Source: Bimuria novae-zelandiae CBS 107.79 (Eukaryota > Ascomycota > Dothideomycetes > Pleosporales > Didymosphaeriaceae). From it: a DNA stretch of 64,000 nt. The notes under the pieces were generated by a model that was given only the letters and a program-made list of their open reading frames with translations, made no database searches and was not told the origin of the DNA. The stretch covers positions 243,531 through 307,530 of the forward strand of contig ML976677.1 in NCBI GenBank assembly GCA_010015655.1, in the 5' to 3' direction. How positions within the stretch are numbered: the stretch's first letter is position 1; each line of letters opens with the position of its first letter. A program made the translations under genes and the position numbers. Below, one piece after another: positions 33,578 through 47,100 of the stretch.

Positions 33578-36043
33578 GGATGTTAGCAAATAGCACAGTC
33601 GATCTGTGTTATCGGTGGCGGACTTTCGGAGCTGTTCTCTTTTGATGCTTACATACGTGGTGTATTAGAGGGATCACTTGGGGTTGAATGAGAATCAAGT
33701 ACATGATCAATGCACCTGATTTCTCGGCGAATCTCATTCTTGTCCGCCCAGAGTGCCCGTTCAAAGCTCTTGAGTTCAAAGCTCATCACGTTCAGCGGCC
33801 ATAGCAGAGCTATGGACTTTTCTAGCTGTAGAAATCTCTATCCAAAAGAACACTTCGCTTCGAAAAAGCAGAAAAAAAAATAGCGACGACCCGCCGAGAT
33901 AGCCTATGTTCATCGGGTACGGGATCCTCATGAAAGACCGGCACCCTCAGTGCTGCTCTGGTTCAGCGTAATTTTTGGTTCTTTTTACTAGTATTTTTCA
34001 CCTCTTTTTAATTGAGCTCATTGGCGCTGCCATTGACTTGAGCAAGATGTTTCTTTTCTGGCGTAAGATTAAGGCGTACTGGTGAATTCTTGACGCTCGT
34101 ACATGTAAATAGAAGACCCTCCACTTGCATACAGTAGAATGTCACACATGCGCGCCCTGTAAATTTGAGCTTAAAGCTTCATGTCAGTCGCGTCCACAGG
34201 CGGGTCGCGCTTCAGCTGCGCGAGCCGCTGTAAGCCAGTTATGACGGACGCTCATGAAAGAGCTAGCGTTGAGCACTCAGCCCCGGTTCCATCCTTGCGA
34301 TGTTGAAAGTGCGAGGTTGAGCTGGTTCGAGGTAGGAGAGGTTGGAAACATTGGGTTTCGCTGCTCTCGCGAAATCCACCGGATGGTTGTCCCCATTACT
34401 GCTCACCCTACGTTCGCATACAAGCGCCCTGATTTGAAATGCGCGCTCTCACCGTGTCTTAAACTACCGTTATCGTAGTGTCGCTAGAATGTTCAACGAT
34501 TCGCCCACCACGAAGCCCACGCCTGTGCACAACGCTACTGGTCTCTCATGGCCATAGCGAGGATATCATGCGAGCTTCTTCTGATCTTCCTGGAGACCGC
34601 CCATGGGCAGAAATTGCTCGCAGCGCGTGGTCGAGCTCTCCAGTCAACGGGCCACACCACGCGCCCCGCAACGGTACGTAGCTATATCTTCCAGTTGCCC
34701 CCCATTCAGACCCGCAGATAATTACTGAGCTGGTTCATTCCATTTCAGAGCGGTCGTCGGAAGCGTCCACAGACCTCAGGATCCTACTCGTAGTGCCCGT
34801 TGTCCAAGCCCCTCCATCCGCGTCCAATTTTCACAGCCATCGTCACCCTCCGGTCGAGATTTTCACGCGCTTCGTTCGACGGTCGCACTAAATGGCATTA
34901 GTGGCTCAGCATACACTACACAGAACCCCAGTTCTACAGGCTCAAGTTTCCGAAAACTGCCTCGAACCCCGCATCTCACCCAAGAGGACTCGATTGCAAG
35001 CTACTCGCCGGGAAGGCTCCAACGGATGTCACGAGCAGCCAGATTGGCTGGTATGTTTTGACCACAGTGAGACTGATCAGCCTAAGGTCTCAACGCCAAG
35101 CGCGTGACCATGTGCAGTCCTGAGCCAGCAGCGACCCTTCAGGGTGTCTTTTGTCGTCGTTATCGACCTGAACAGATCATGCGGCACACAGAAACTGAGA
35201 AATCCGACAATTATCACGGCAACAGAAGGGCGCACCAGAACCATACGCGAGACGAGGGCGCGATGAGGGCGGCGGAGGCGGATGTTGGAGCAGCAACCCT
35301 TGAAGAGACCACCTGGTTCTGCAATAAAGTAGAAATAAGCGGAAACGGAAGCTAATTAGGTGATTTAGGAGCGCTGTAGATGACCAAGTCATCAGCCATA
35401 TTGCGAGAAACAGGCCTACAGCTCAAGCGGACCGCGAAGTCAAATCTACACCCCAGATGAGCCACCACTAGACGGCAAGATGTGGTTCGGGAAGGGCTCT
35501 GAGAACATCTGAAGATAAAAGCTCGCTGATGGGGAAGGCTTAAAGCAAAGCTCTTAGAATGACACAAGGTGAAGCAGCATAATGTACTCGAAAATGGGGT
35601 TTGGTTCATAGAGTAGGAATCATCGGTTGGAAAAATGAATGCAGAAGCGCATTGAGGGTGCCATATATCTGTTCAGGTCGATAACGACGATAAAATACAC
35701 CCTGAGGGAACCATAACATAGATCAAATTATCATTAGTTCATGAACTCGGGACGTCTATCCGGGTGTGAAACAGTGTGCTCAAGCTCTTATGCGCGTGGC
35801 GTACGTCCCGTCCGCTACGCCCTGGATACCCTCCGAGACAGAACTGCTGCGCGAAAGCTTCCGGCACCGTCTGGTATGTCCTGGGGTACCACGAGGCAAA
35901 ACGCTCAGGTGGAGAAGCGGTGATTATGTTTTCCGTTGGTGGCACACTTGCGGGATGGGCGAGGCGGGCTTCGAAAATCGCGGAGGGTGAGGTGGCGCCG
36001 GAGGGCCTGTCAGAGAGCATGGCTTCTTGACGTAGAAATTTAG
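33578..36043. other. Gene-poor single-copy strip
   Basis: Short open runs occur, for example 34254-34478, 34892-35107 and 35739-36030 on both strands. None has a domain, good splice signals or matching neighbours, and several overlap on opposite strands. I see no repeat from elsewhere in the window. Old gene debris is possible. Confidence 0.4.
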
Positions 36044-36244
36044 TCAGGCAAACGATATGTGATCCTCGATTGAAGATCTACCTTCATCCAGATCTGGGAG
36101 GGCGGAGCGTGAGGAAACGACGGGCCGCCGACGCGTCTCACGCTGCGTGAGAGTCCTGTACAAAGCTGGAGCGCTCTCAACGATCGTGAAGATGACATAG
36201 TAAAGAGAGTCGAGGAGGACGAAGACGGTATTGAGGAAGGGCAT
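36044..36244 (-). CDS. Possible small membrane protein
   Basis: The 66 codons start MPFLNTVFVLLDSLYYVIFT, a hydrophobic helix long enough to span a membrane. A charged tail rich in Arg and Ser follows and ends SSIEDHISFA. The frame is short and I see no homologue or supporting context, so it may be a first exon or chance. Confidence 0.35.
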   Translation of the reverse strand: MPFLNTVFVLLDSLYYVIFTIVESAPALYRTLTQRETRRRPVVSSRSALPDLDEGRSSIEDHISFA

Positions 36245-38598
36245 GGTTGCGATTCAAATTGCGAGATGCTGTAGCTGAAGAGGCAATTGTAAGCTGATGA
36301 GGATAATATGTTGTACCTTTGTTTACATCTACATAGGCTTACAGATGCCCTACAAACGCGCTCTTACCGCTGCCTCAGCGAGCTCAACTCAATCCCGAAC
36401 GCCGACTTCTTCCTCAAGTGCCCAGCAGCGCTGAGACAGCTTAATGAAAAAGAGATAGGTTTCGCGTCAGCCAGCTGTAGTGCGTGGTATACTGGCGACA
36501 CTGTGGCCTCAACTGTGAGCAAGCCCAGTGAGAGGAGGCCTGGCGTCAAAAATAGGGTTGACTGTGCAAATGATCGCCGTAGCGAAATAGAACGGAGTTA
36601 CCCGTTCCAGAAACAGTATTTCAACTGACCCAAGCCAAATGGCAATGAGAGCTAAGGAGAGGAAGAGGGAAGGGGGGAAGAGAGATACTTATGGGGCGGG
36701 ACGGCTTGGCGCCGCTCAGATCACGCTACTGGATCAACACGGGCGGCCGCTGGATCAGAGGCGCGCCGCGTCGGCAATCGAGGGAGAGAGAGAGAGCCGA
36801 AAGAGGCGCCTTTGTGTGGCCTTCGCCAATGAGATCAAGCGCTCACTCGAGGAAAGGCGCTAGAACATGATTTTGAACTGCACATGTACCGCGGCTGACC
36901 ATGTAGACTTTGAATTTCATATATGGCCGCACTGGAAAGTGATCATTGTTTCTAGTCTATATAATTATGTGCATCAGAGTATCTTCTACCGCGTTGCACC
37001 GTCTTCAGGTCATTTCAGACGCAACATTGCTGTTCAAGGCCAGAAGTGAAACTGGCTTTTACGCCCACTGCAGACGAAAAATTTGCTGTAAACACAAGAT
37101 ACTATTACCTGTCTAACCATTTAGATGTGATGTATGCAAGTCTGCTTGCAATGTCAGCACCTTTTCTATGTGGAGCTGAAACCCGCTCCTGCATTCACTA
37201 GACTGATATCAACGGTTTCGACGCACAACTCTCGTTCAAAACATAGCATAGCGCTGAAGCGCTTATCAGCGACTCTCTGATCTTGCTTATGGTCACTCAC
37301 CCCGTCGCACTGTCGCCCGTTGATCCTCGACTGAAACCAGATCACGTGATTCTGATCCACTAAAATGCGCCAGCGAGCGCCAGCTATAAATTGCAGCCGC
37401 TCCGCCTACAACTTGCCTTCCTGTCCTGTTCACCCCTTCCCCTTGCGTCCAACCCGGTCACGCCTTCGGGCTCTCCTCAAGAAGGTCTAGTATAGAATCT
37501 TTGGAACGTGCCATCCATGAGTTCCCGCTTGAACGTAGATCCAGTGGCACTAGCCTATATCTTTTTCATTGAGCTCTCTGTCACTGCCAGAGACTTGAGG
37601 AAGAAATTCTCATGCGGATGATTGTCTGACCACGTATTGTAGACCGGCTACGCACTGGGTGTTCGAGCGTTAGACTTGCGATGTCACTTGGAGGCCATGT
37701 AGCTCATACTGAGGCTGCCGCTTTACGCGCGCTGTAGTCTCGCGGTACTTGAATTATGGCTGGCAGCTAGCTGCTCCAGGTCCGAGAAACGCGGTCTTGT
37801 GCAGTCACATCGTTTTCGCTACAGCTTCGGCGGGTATGCAAGCCAACCGACCTGCTCGAAAACAGCAATCATGCTCTCTTTCCTACAACCAGATGCCTCG
37901 CAGCTGTGCTGTCTCATAGAAAAGGGCGCATGTTGCTAGCTTTCCATGATTGCTGTTCGCTTTGACAACCCAGTATGTGAACAACAGCCTTTTCGCACCT
38001 TTCCCGGCATCGGAGCCTCGCTTTTGCAATACCGCAACCTATTCGGTCCATAGTAGCTCTTATGAACTTGTCGATCGGACTCGGACGCATCGCAGCCGCA
38101 CGGCAGGTGTGATCACTCGCATTGCTGCTTGAAGGCTTCCAAAGGCTCCTATGGAATCCCTCTCACGGCTACTCACTCCGGCATCATCGGTACCAGAGTG
38201 TCTCTAGGGCCATGGTTACGAAGCGAAGACATTAAAATTCATGATCGAACAGCGTACATTACTTGTCACGGTTTATGGCTCTTACCCTATGAGATGGGTA
38301 CTCCTATCCTTACTTGATTGCTACTCACCTTTCTGAGAGTACTATGCCTGTCTAGGACTAGCGTTGTTTGTGCCTGCGCACCTATATCTTCAGTAGCTCC
38401 TGGATAGTACAACCTCAGTTCAATCCTACAATCTTTTGCACTGCGTACTGTCCGCTCAGCGCTCTGCTCACCGCGACATTACTCAACATCTTTAATTTAA
38501 CACCTGGCATGCAAGCAAAAAACCAAACAAAAAGAAACAGCAAGCATATGCCCCACCAGTTGCACCGACAATGAACGCTCAAGTTATGCCCCAGCAGC
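36245..38598. other. Gene-poor single-copy strip
   Basis: Open runs at 36308-36628 and 36639-36863 have no recognisable domain, the latter being an Arg/Lys/Glu-rich run in purine-rich DNA. CT-rich sequence near 37400-37450 could be a promoter, but no convincing gene follows it. No repeat match is seen. Confidence 0.4.
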
Positions 38599-39053
38599 CT
38601 AGGCAGCGCTGCCACCTCCACTTCCCCTACCACCACCGCGTCCCTTCCGCGGCCCACCACCCCCATATATCCCGTCCCTCTGATTCTCTGGTCCCTCTGG
38701 GACACACTCTGCCGCGGTCCTTCTAGCTTTTTGGCACCTACTACAGGGTCGCATGCGATCGCACGCTTTCTTTGAATCCTTGCAGGGCAGGCAACGGGGC
38801 ATAGTCGGATCGTTAGGAACCGTTGGCTGTGAGGCAGGAACATCAGAATCCACACGCGCGGTAGCAGCAGTAGAAGAGGTTAGATCCGAGACGTAGGGCA
38901 AAGAAGCACCCGGATGAGGAGGAGCAGGCTGCGGCGTACGCGAAGGTGACGGAGCGGGCTGAGGCGCAAATGCCGTAGGAGGAGCAGGATGACCCATAGT
39001 GGACGGCGGAAGGTATGCCGGAAGAGGAGCAGGCGCAGGAATAGGTCTCGTGG
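38599..39053 (-). pseudogene. 3' part of a gene split by an LTR element: Zn2Cys6-like C-terminus
   Basis: Read on the minus strand, this is the C-terminal end of the protein whose upstream part lies at 50803-49973. It is a Pro/Ala/Ser-rich segment followed by a cysteine cluster CLPCKDSKKAC..CSRCQKARRTAAEC, spaced C-x2-C-x6-C-x5-C-x2-C-x9-C, close to a fungal Zn2Cys6 binuclear cluster (last loop slightly long). It ends in a Gly/Arg-rich tail. The right edge is the GAGTA duplication (39054-39058) of the inserted element. Removing the insert and one GAGTA joins the two parts in frame with no stop. A cluster at the C-terminus is unusual, since most sit near the N-terminus. Confidence 0.75.
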
Positions 39054-39058
39054 GAGTA

Positions 39059-39292
39059 TGTAAAGGGAATCGTGATCTGTAAGCCGTACAGCTATTGATC
39101 TAGTTATATTTCTATATGCGTGTTGTTATGTTCTTTTTTAATACTGCGCCGTCCCCGAGCCAGCAGAAGGGTCTGTTTTTATAACGTATCTTATAATACT
39201 ATTAAGGTAAGAGGTGCTTAGTAGAGTAAGAAAGTAGCGTTAGACCACCCTTATATAGTATACGTAATACACTTTCCTTATAAACTATTATA
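39059..39292. repeat. Left LTR of LTR-C
   Basis: The LTR repeats 49739-49972 with many C/T and G/A differences; this copy is more TA-rich. The shared stretch CCGTCCCCGAGCCAGCA makes the pairing easy to see. Confidence 0.9.
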
Positions 39293-41101
39293 CACCCCCT
39301 TATTCTATAGTTAATTTATAACATACGGATAAATCTCTTCAGTATCCTTTTTTATCTTATAAACCTTTAAATAAATATTTATAAGATATAGTTATTATAT
39401 AAATTTAATATATTTCTGTCGAGGAAGAATCTTTATTATACTATTAATAAGTATCTAGTTTATAGACTTTTATTAGACGTAAAGATAATTCTCCTTAACC
39501 CCTTAGTAAATTAGCTTTAGTAGATATTAATATATTTAAGCTTAGTACTAAGCTTATTTATCTTTTTTATAACTATACTTATAGTTTATTAGTTATTACA
39601 CTATAATAGATGTTTAGTTAAGCCTTAAAAATAGTGCGTTAAAGTGTTAACTTCTAATTAATAGTTATACTAAATAATTAAAATACGTATTCTTAAGAGC
39701 TTTAGCGTGCTTTAATATTATTAGTAAAAGAAGTATCAGATATTTTAAAGGAGATCAGGTTAAAATAGACTTATAGTATTACATAGTACTCCTAAATGCT
39801 TCTTTTATTAAGGAACTATTTAGATACTTGTAAATTCTTTCTTTTACTAGCTTTAATTACGACCTAAATTCTAGGGTGTTACTAGGCATTTATAACTACT
39901 ATAGGCTACTATTAGCTACTAGTAGTAGAGTATGCGTAGGCGGGCGATAAGCTTTAATATTATTATTTTAAGGTTAAGAGAAATAAGGCTAGCGCCTTAA
40001 AAGTTTCTTTAAATATTACTTTAAGTTATTATAGCTTTAAACGTAGTAATAAAATAAGGTAAGAACTAAGTTTTAGTAATATACGTAATAGTTACACATT
40101 AGATTCTTAGCTTAGCGCCTATACGCCTTTTTTAATAGCGAGAAACACCCTCTATTTAGTGGCTATAGGAGGTACGACAAATATAGAGGTATATAAAAAG
40201 TAATAATTTTATTATCTTTATAGTATTATTAGAATATAAGCAACCTATAGCTTTTATAGCTATTAATAATAAGTAGCAAATAACTACTAATAATACGCTC
40301 GTTTATATGCGCGTTAAAATACTTTAGCTACTATAAACTAAGCTTATTTATTATCTAGCTATTCTTAAAGACTATAAAAATCTAGTTACAAGGTAGATCC
40401 TTCTCCTAGTACTAGGCAAAGAGGTAGTACTTATCCTAAAAGATAGTAAAGGATAGAATTGCCTAGCCTATTATATTAACGACCTAGAGAACTAAAGTTT
40501 ACTTCTAATTACCTTACTACACGCTTTTTAGTCTATCTTAACGCTTAAAGCTTATAATAACTACTCTTATTAAAGTTATAAGTATCTTTATCTAGGATAC
40601 TATACTTGGCTTTAGTATTCTCTATAAGCTAGAACTAGTCTTATATAACCTTAGGATCCTTATAAAGGGCTATTTTAGAGTTATACTTTTAATTAAACTT
40701 AACTTAGAGCTCTAGCTAGCGCTTTATAAAGTTTATAGCTTAGTTTTAACTAATAAGCTTATGGCGCTACTTAACTAATAAAAAATTAACTATTTTTTAT
40801 AATAATAAGTTAGAGCAGAAATCCTCCCGTGTCTAAGTTAAGTATATACTAAATAATTACTTGCTCCTTTATTAGAAGGAGATTTATAAAGTTAGGCGTA
40901 AAATTAGATTAAAAAGTTACTTTAGCGCGTCTTTACTTTATTACTTTTTCTAAAGCGCTATAAATTACTATAGCATATAGAATTAAATGTATTATATTTT
41001 ATTTAATTGTATAAAGCGTAAGCTATAATTAAGCTTCTTTTAATTTTTATAGCTAGTTAGGTGGTTAATACATCGCGTTATGATATAGGTAATAGTACGT
41101 T
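39293..41101. other. AT-rich interior of LTR-C, left
   Basis: This is TA-rich, RIP-type sequence with no readable coding block on either strand. An AT-rich tract continues to the insert at 41102. Confidence 0.6.
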
Positions 41102-41530
41102 TTGGTATGGTCTTTGTAACAGGAACAATCGCTCGTCGACACGAGAACCCTTGGCCAGTCAAGACAGGATTCGAGATCATCCGAAAACCGACACTCATCC
41201 GTATCGGACCAATTTCGGATCTATCAGACCGATGGGGAACTACGGATCCGATTCGGACCTATTTCGGATCCATCAGACCGACGGTCAACCTATGGCAGAT
41301 ATGTGCTAGCTAGCCATCTGGGAAGAGGTGTATTTAGAGGAGCTTGGGGCCTTTGTAGTTCAGTACCTTTTCCGTATCCTTTCGTACCAGGCCTATAGGC
41401 ACTTAATTCATTCGAGGCTACATTCTTATACACGCACTCCCACATGCCTCTGCTAGGAGATACGCCAACATCGATCCTTTGAGTGACCTGCGCCGATACA
41501 GTCTTGGCGTTTTCGGACACTCGCTTGTGG
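41102..41530. mobile_element. 429-bp insert flanked by AGTACGTT, family unknown
   Basis: This GC-balanced segment lies inside AT-rich LTR-C. The 8-mer AGTACGTT stands at both sides (41094-41101 and 41531-41538), as a target duplication would. The ends show no TG..CA and no inverted repeat that I can see, so hAT is suggested only by the 8-bp length. A repeat of about 60 bp built on TTTCGGATC(T/C)ATCAGACCGA occurs twice (41205-41285). Confidence 0.5.
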
Positions 41531-41693
41531 AGTACGTTATAGGGTATCCTTATTCTTAATTAAGTAAAAGTATATTATCGAAATTATCTTACTAATTTCT
41601 AAGTTAAATTCTACTAAGGCTTTTTCTAATATTTAAATTTAAAGTCTTTACGGTCTTATCGCCTGTATTCTTATTTATATAGCTTTTACTAAG

Positions 41694-42198
41694 TGTTACG
41701 ATCCCGAAGGATAGCGCAGGAATGAATCTCTATGGTGGACGAGGTGTCCAGGAAGGGACGCAGGTCGCACGGCACGAGGGCCATAGGGCAACACGCCGGA
41801 CCAATGTATCACGTGACGACGCTCTGTCTTGGCGGACAGAGCGCCAACATACCAAACGGGCGTATCACGTGATGACGCTCTGTCTTGGCGGACAGAGCGC
41901 CGATACACCGACGCTCTGTAGGGAACGACAGAGCACCCAGGGACAAGGGAGGAAACAGACTGGTATATAGTGTGACGATTCTCCTATGTTGTTTCCCTCC
42001 TTGTAGTTAACTTACATATCTTCTGTGCGAGTACGTTCTCCTATATAGACTAATAGTTATCTTACTTTGTTATAAGATTAGATTGTCTAGCCTCGCGCTA
42101 AGTGTCGCATTAACTTATACTATTAAATAATCTATAAAGCACCACGATACCTTACCGCCCTAACCTAGATTAGAATAAGGTGTGAGAGCCTTATAACA
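41694..42198 (+). repeat. 5' LTR of the chromovirus
   Basis: This 505-bp LTR contains two copies of a unit of about 60 bp with ATCACGTGA and an inverted repeat CGCTCTGTC..GACAGAGCG, then one GCTCTGT..ACAGAGC hairpin. It is relatively GC-rich. ATCACGTGA contains the E-box-like CACGTG, so these units may be promoter elements (inference). Confidence 0.9.
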
Positions 42199-42219
42199 CT
42201 TTAACTACCCTACAGTATA

Positions 42220-43330
42220 ATGGCAGGACCTAGTTCGACCACCGCAGCTCCAGCACCCAAGAAAAAGACCCTAGGAGAGATAGTTATCGAACAAGCGGCT
42301 TAGATAGCCCAACTACAAGAAATCATTAACCAGATAAGCGAGAAGATGAGCTAATAGGAAAATACGAAATATTAACTAAAGGTCCTAAAGCCCGAACCCT
42401 ATTCAGGAAAGGGTCACCCAGGAACGTTCCTAACCTAGATAGAACTGTTTATCTATTATAACCCAGGAAAGTTTAATATAAAACAAGACAAGATCCTAGT
42501 TACTTATATAAATATGCAAGACAAGGCAGCCGCGTAGGCTAGACTAATAATTAATAATTTCCTTAAAAATAGTAAATTAGAGGATTATAGTTTAGACGCT
42601 ACTAAAGACGTCTTTAAGGACTAAGAGTCTTTTCGTAAGGCCGTGAAAGGAATATTTGGCACTATTAATAAAGGACATTAAGCCGAAATACGCCTCCAGC
42701 GCCTACGTCAGGAGAAATCGGCGGTACTCTATACACTAGAGTTTAAACAGATCATAGCAGAACTCGAAGGATGGGGAGAAGCCCCACTTATAATTACCTA
42801 CTATAATAGACTAAAAGAATTGGTTAAAGACGAATTAGTCCACTAAGGAAAAGCAGACGACCTAGAAGAACTTATTAATAATGTAATTAAAGCAGACAAT
42901 CGCCTATATAAACGCAAGCTAGAAAAATAGCATAGTACTAGGCTACTTACTAGAAAAGAGAATTGATCCAGGCCCGTAGGAAGAGACTAGGACGGAGATG
43001 TTATTATAACTAATAAAGCCTAATAGTATAAAAGGAAGAACAGCAAGGGAAAATAGCCGTATAGACTAAAGAAGAGTTACTAGGGCAAGAATAGCATCTT
43101 GTAGGAAGAACAAGAATAGAGGTTTAAAGATAAAACCTACCTCTAATATAGCAAGCTAGGCCACTTCGCCAAAGACTGCAACAATTAGGAGACTAAAGTT
43201 AATATAACTAACCTCTTACGAGTGGCTATAGCCACCCTTACGCTAATAGGAGCCAACGAATTAGATCTTACGCAGGAGATCCTAGAGCTAATAAAAGAAG
43301 AAGAGAAACAAAAGACCCTTCCTAAGTACT
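42220..43330 (+). pseudogene. Chromovirus gag remnant
   Basis: The ATG at 42220 starts MAGPSSTTAAPAPKKKTLGE. The retrotransposon Gag core follows (KPEPYSGKGHPGTFLT, then AEIRLQRLRQEKSAVLYTLE and FKQIIAELEGWGEAPLI). A zinc knuckle near 43135-43185 reads SKLGHFAKDC, with its first two Cys changed to Tyr and a stop between them, as G-to-A mutation would give. Many TAG and TAA codons interrupt. Confidence 0.85.
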
Positions 43331-44189
43331 AGATCTTCTAAAGACTGGCCAACGACACCTACTGGATGTGTAGTAGTGCGCTACATTAATTGTCTCAGTG
43401 TGAGGCAAAAGTAATCGTCTAAGGGGCACACGCATGGGACGCCTACTAGCTAGCGGAGAAGTTACAGGGGCGCCCAAAGCAATATCTACGCCAGATTACG
43501 ATACAGAAACGACATAAATACGCCAAGTGGTTGCAATGCACGCGCAAAGGATGCCGACAACACTCTAAGGCTAGAGTTAAGACCTCCTATTTTCCAGGAG
43601 GTTCAAAACACTATAAGTTAAAGCAGAGCCAGTGCAGCGTGCCTAATAACTACTATAAACACTTTCTAGCCTATTAGGCTAAGCATTACAAATGGAATAG
43701 CTAGCACTAATGTTTTAATATTACCTACGAAATACACAGGTAATAGAAGTTCGAGACAGGTTAGTTCCCTTAGGGCTTAAACCCCCGCGATACCAGCACG
43801 ATAATAGGGAATATATAGCTAGGAAGAGACGCAGACTACTTATTAATTAGGTAAGAATAATATAACCTATAGTGCTTCGCACACCTAAGCCTATAGGAAG
43901 AGGCAGCCTCCTTAGACAACTGTCCAGGGCATAGTGCATTAGCCTAGAATAAATGCCTTACTCTAAATTACCCGCAACATGGGAATCAAGGAGTATATAA
44001 ATCTAATAGGATTAGAGAGACTTACGCCCTATATTAACAGCGATATAAGTGGCACTAAATTAAAGAAGTCTCTAAGCTATCTAAGGTCTAGGACTAGATT
44101 AAGGAAGCCAACGCTAGTTAGCCTAAAACCTTAGACAAAGGGTCTAATAATTCAAAAAACTAGATTATTACTAGGCAATAAGCCATACT

Positions 44190-47100
44190 AGTAATAGTGC
44201 GATTATTATGGCTTATTAAGTAGACACTCGCCGAGTCGAGAAGCGCTTAATTAAAGACATTACAGTACATAAATATCGTATTATAGCACTAATCGACCTA
44301 GGGGCAGACGCGTGTCTAATCGCCCCGTAAGTGGTTAAGAAGTATAATATGCTATATCGTAATAAGAAAACACCGCTATAAATAGAACTCGCGGACAGGA
44401 CCCGATTGCAAGGATACGGTAATAATTAGCTACGCCTCGAGACGGCGCCGGTATAAGTTAACATAAAAGGCCTAGAGAGCCAACACGTCTTTACTATCGC
44501 GGAGATAGGAGACATCGAAGCCATTATTAGATATAAATAGCTAGAATAACACAATCCACGAATAGACTAGATTAAACGAACAATCCTTCCCCGGGACCTA
44601 CTAGTAAAGGCTTAGGCAAGCCCTAGTAGGAGGGAAACTCCCCAACCTTAGGCGAGAAAAAGGAGTCAACCATTTAAGATACAAGAAATATTAGTATACA
44701 AGATAGACAGGATCTTAAAGCAACACCTAGGACAGGTGCACTATATATAGGTCTAGGAAACTAAGATAGTCCTAGATAACCCTAGTCTGCTAAAAGAATA
44801 TAAGGAATTCGCAGATCTATTTAAGGAACACGACAAGACTATCCTACCTAAACACAAGAAATAGGATCACGAGATACCACTAGTAGAAAAAGCCAAGTTA
44901 CGGCTAGAGCGCCTAAGGCCCCTCACATATAAGCAAGAAAAAGAGTTAAAAGAGCTAATTTAGAAGAACCTGCGCTTAGGGAAATAGTAGTCTAGTTAGA
45001 GCCTTGCGGCCTTCCCTATACTCTTTATTTGTAAGAAAGATGGCAGGCTACGACTCTATATAGATTATAAATAGCTAAACGCCGTGATAATTAAAAATCG
45101 CTACTTATTACTACTAATAATAGAGCTTATGAATAGACTCTAAGGAGCTAAATACTTCACGAAACTCGACGTCCAGGATAAATTCTATAGGATTCGAATT
45201 ACGAAAGGGCACGAGTGGAAAACGGCGTTCTACACACGATATGGCCTTTTCGAGTACACGGTTATGCCTATAGGGCTAACTAACGCACTAGCAACCTTCT
45301 AGGAGTTAATTAATCAAGTACTGTATAAATGCTTAGACGTATTCTGCACGGCGTACCTCGACGATATCTTAATATACTTACACGGAACCTTGGAAGAGCA
45401 CAAAGGACATGTATGTAAAGTACTATAGAAGTTATAAGAGTATTAATTGCTCCTACACCCCAAGAAGTGCGAGTTCCATGTCACTAAGATGGAATATTTA
45501 GGATTTGTGATATCCCGAGAAGGTGTTAAGATGGACCTAAAGAAGATCGCGACAATAGAAGAATAGTTACTATTATAATTAGTAAAAGATATTTAGTCTT
45601 TCTTAGGCTTCACTAACTTCTATCGCAAATTTATTAGGAACTACTTAAAGGTCACCGCTCTACTAATAGAACTTATAAAGATAGGAAAATGGCGACCTCT
45701 ACAGGAAGCAGAAAAGGAAGCTTTTAAATAACTAAAGCGCCTATTCCTAACGGCACCCCTACTACAAATATACGACCCAGAGCGACGACATTACATCTAC
45801 ACAGACGCATCAGATTATGCGCTAGGGGCCGTCCTATTACAAGAATACAATAATAGCAAGTAGAGACCTGTCTTCTACCACGCACGTAAACTCTTAGGGG
45901 CAGAGCTTAACTACAAAATCCACGATAAGGAACTACTAGCTATTATTAACTATTTTAAGCAATAGGAAGCGCAGCTTAAGGGAGCTAAATATTAAATAGA
46001 GGTATTCTCTAATTACCTTAATCTAACACGCTTCACAACGACCAAGAAGCTCAATCGACAATAGGCTAAATAGTCTAAATAGATGGCGGAATTCGACTTC
46101 CGCATCACGCATCTACTAGGAAACGCAAATGCTGTGGTAGATGCACTTAGCAGATAATTAGACCTTATAGAAGAAGATAATAGAGGTAACTATATTGCAA
46201 TCTTAACCTACGCGAAGGACAGGACCCTTTACTATAATAAAACATAGCTCGCGCCAGCACTAGAGGTGCGACGCGTAGACTTTACCTATTATAGACTAGT
46301 TATAGATAGGATACGGGATTATAATAGGCTTATAAATAAGAATCGCTAAGCGTATAACCTCTACTAAGCCACGAAATTAACAGCACGGGACTATTAAAAC
46401 CGTATCTAGATTAGCGAGCAGATAGCTCCGCTGCTAATTAAAAAACTATATAAGGATAGGGATTAGGGACACCTAAGGATTGCTAAAACAACGCGTCGAA
46501 TCGCAAACGAATATGCCATCCCTAAACTACGCTAGGCAGTATAGAAGGTTTTAGGCAACTACTTAGCCTGTTACTAGAACAAGCCCAAGAGACATAAGCC
46601 CTATAGCCTCTTATAGCCACTACAGCCACCCCTAAGACCATAGTCAAGCGTGACCATAGACTTATCGTGAAGTTACTAGCATTACTAGCACCAGGGAACA
46701 AAGATCCCTACGACTTAATCTTAGTTATAATCTATTAACTTACTAAAGAGTCGAGGTTTGTGCTAATTAGGGAAGCTATATTAGCAGAAGAACTAGCCTA
46801 CGTAGTAGAATAAGAACTAATATTACAGGTTAAACAACCTAATAAGTTTATTACAGACAGGGCCAAGATATTCACATCGTTATACTAGACCACGTTTATA
46901 GCTAAATTAGGGATTAAGCATAAGCTCACGACGAGCTTCTATCCTAAAATAGATAGCTAAACTAAGCGAATAAACTAAACATTAGAATAGTATCTTTAGA
47001 TATATATAAATAAGCTTTAAGATAACTGGGTTAAGCTATTACCAACAGCCCAGCTGGCATACAATAGCGCAAGATCGGCGACTACGGGGTACTCGCCATA

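Noticed and set aside
41696..41970. Reading frames on both strands of the chromovirus LTRs (also 48375-48670)
   Set aside because: They come from GC-rich hairpin repeats and occur on both strands of both LTRs; no start context or domain.
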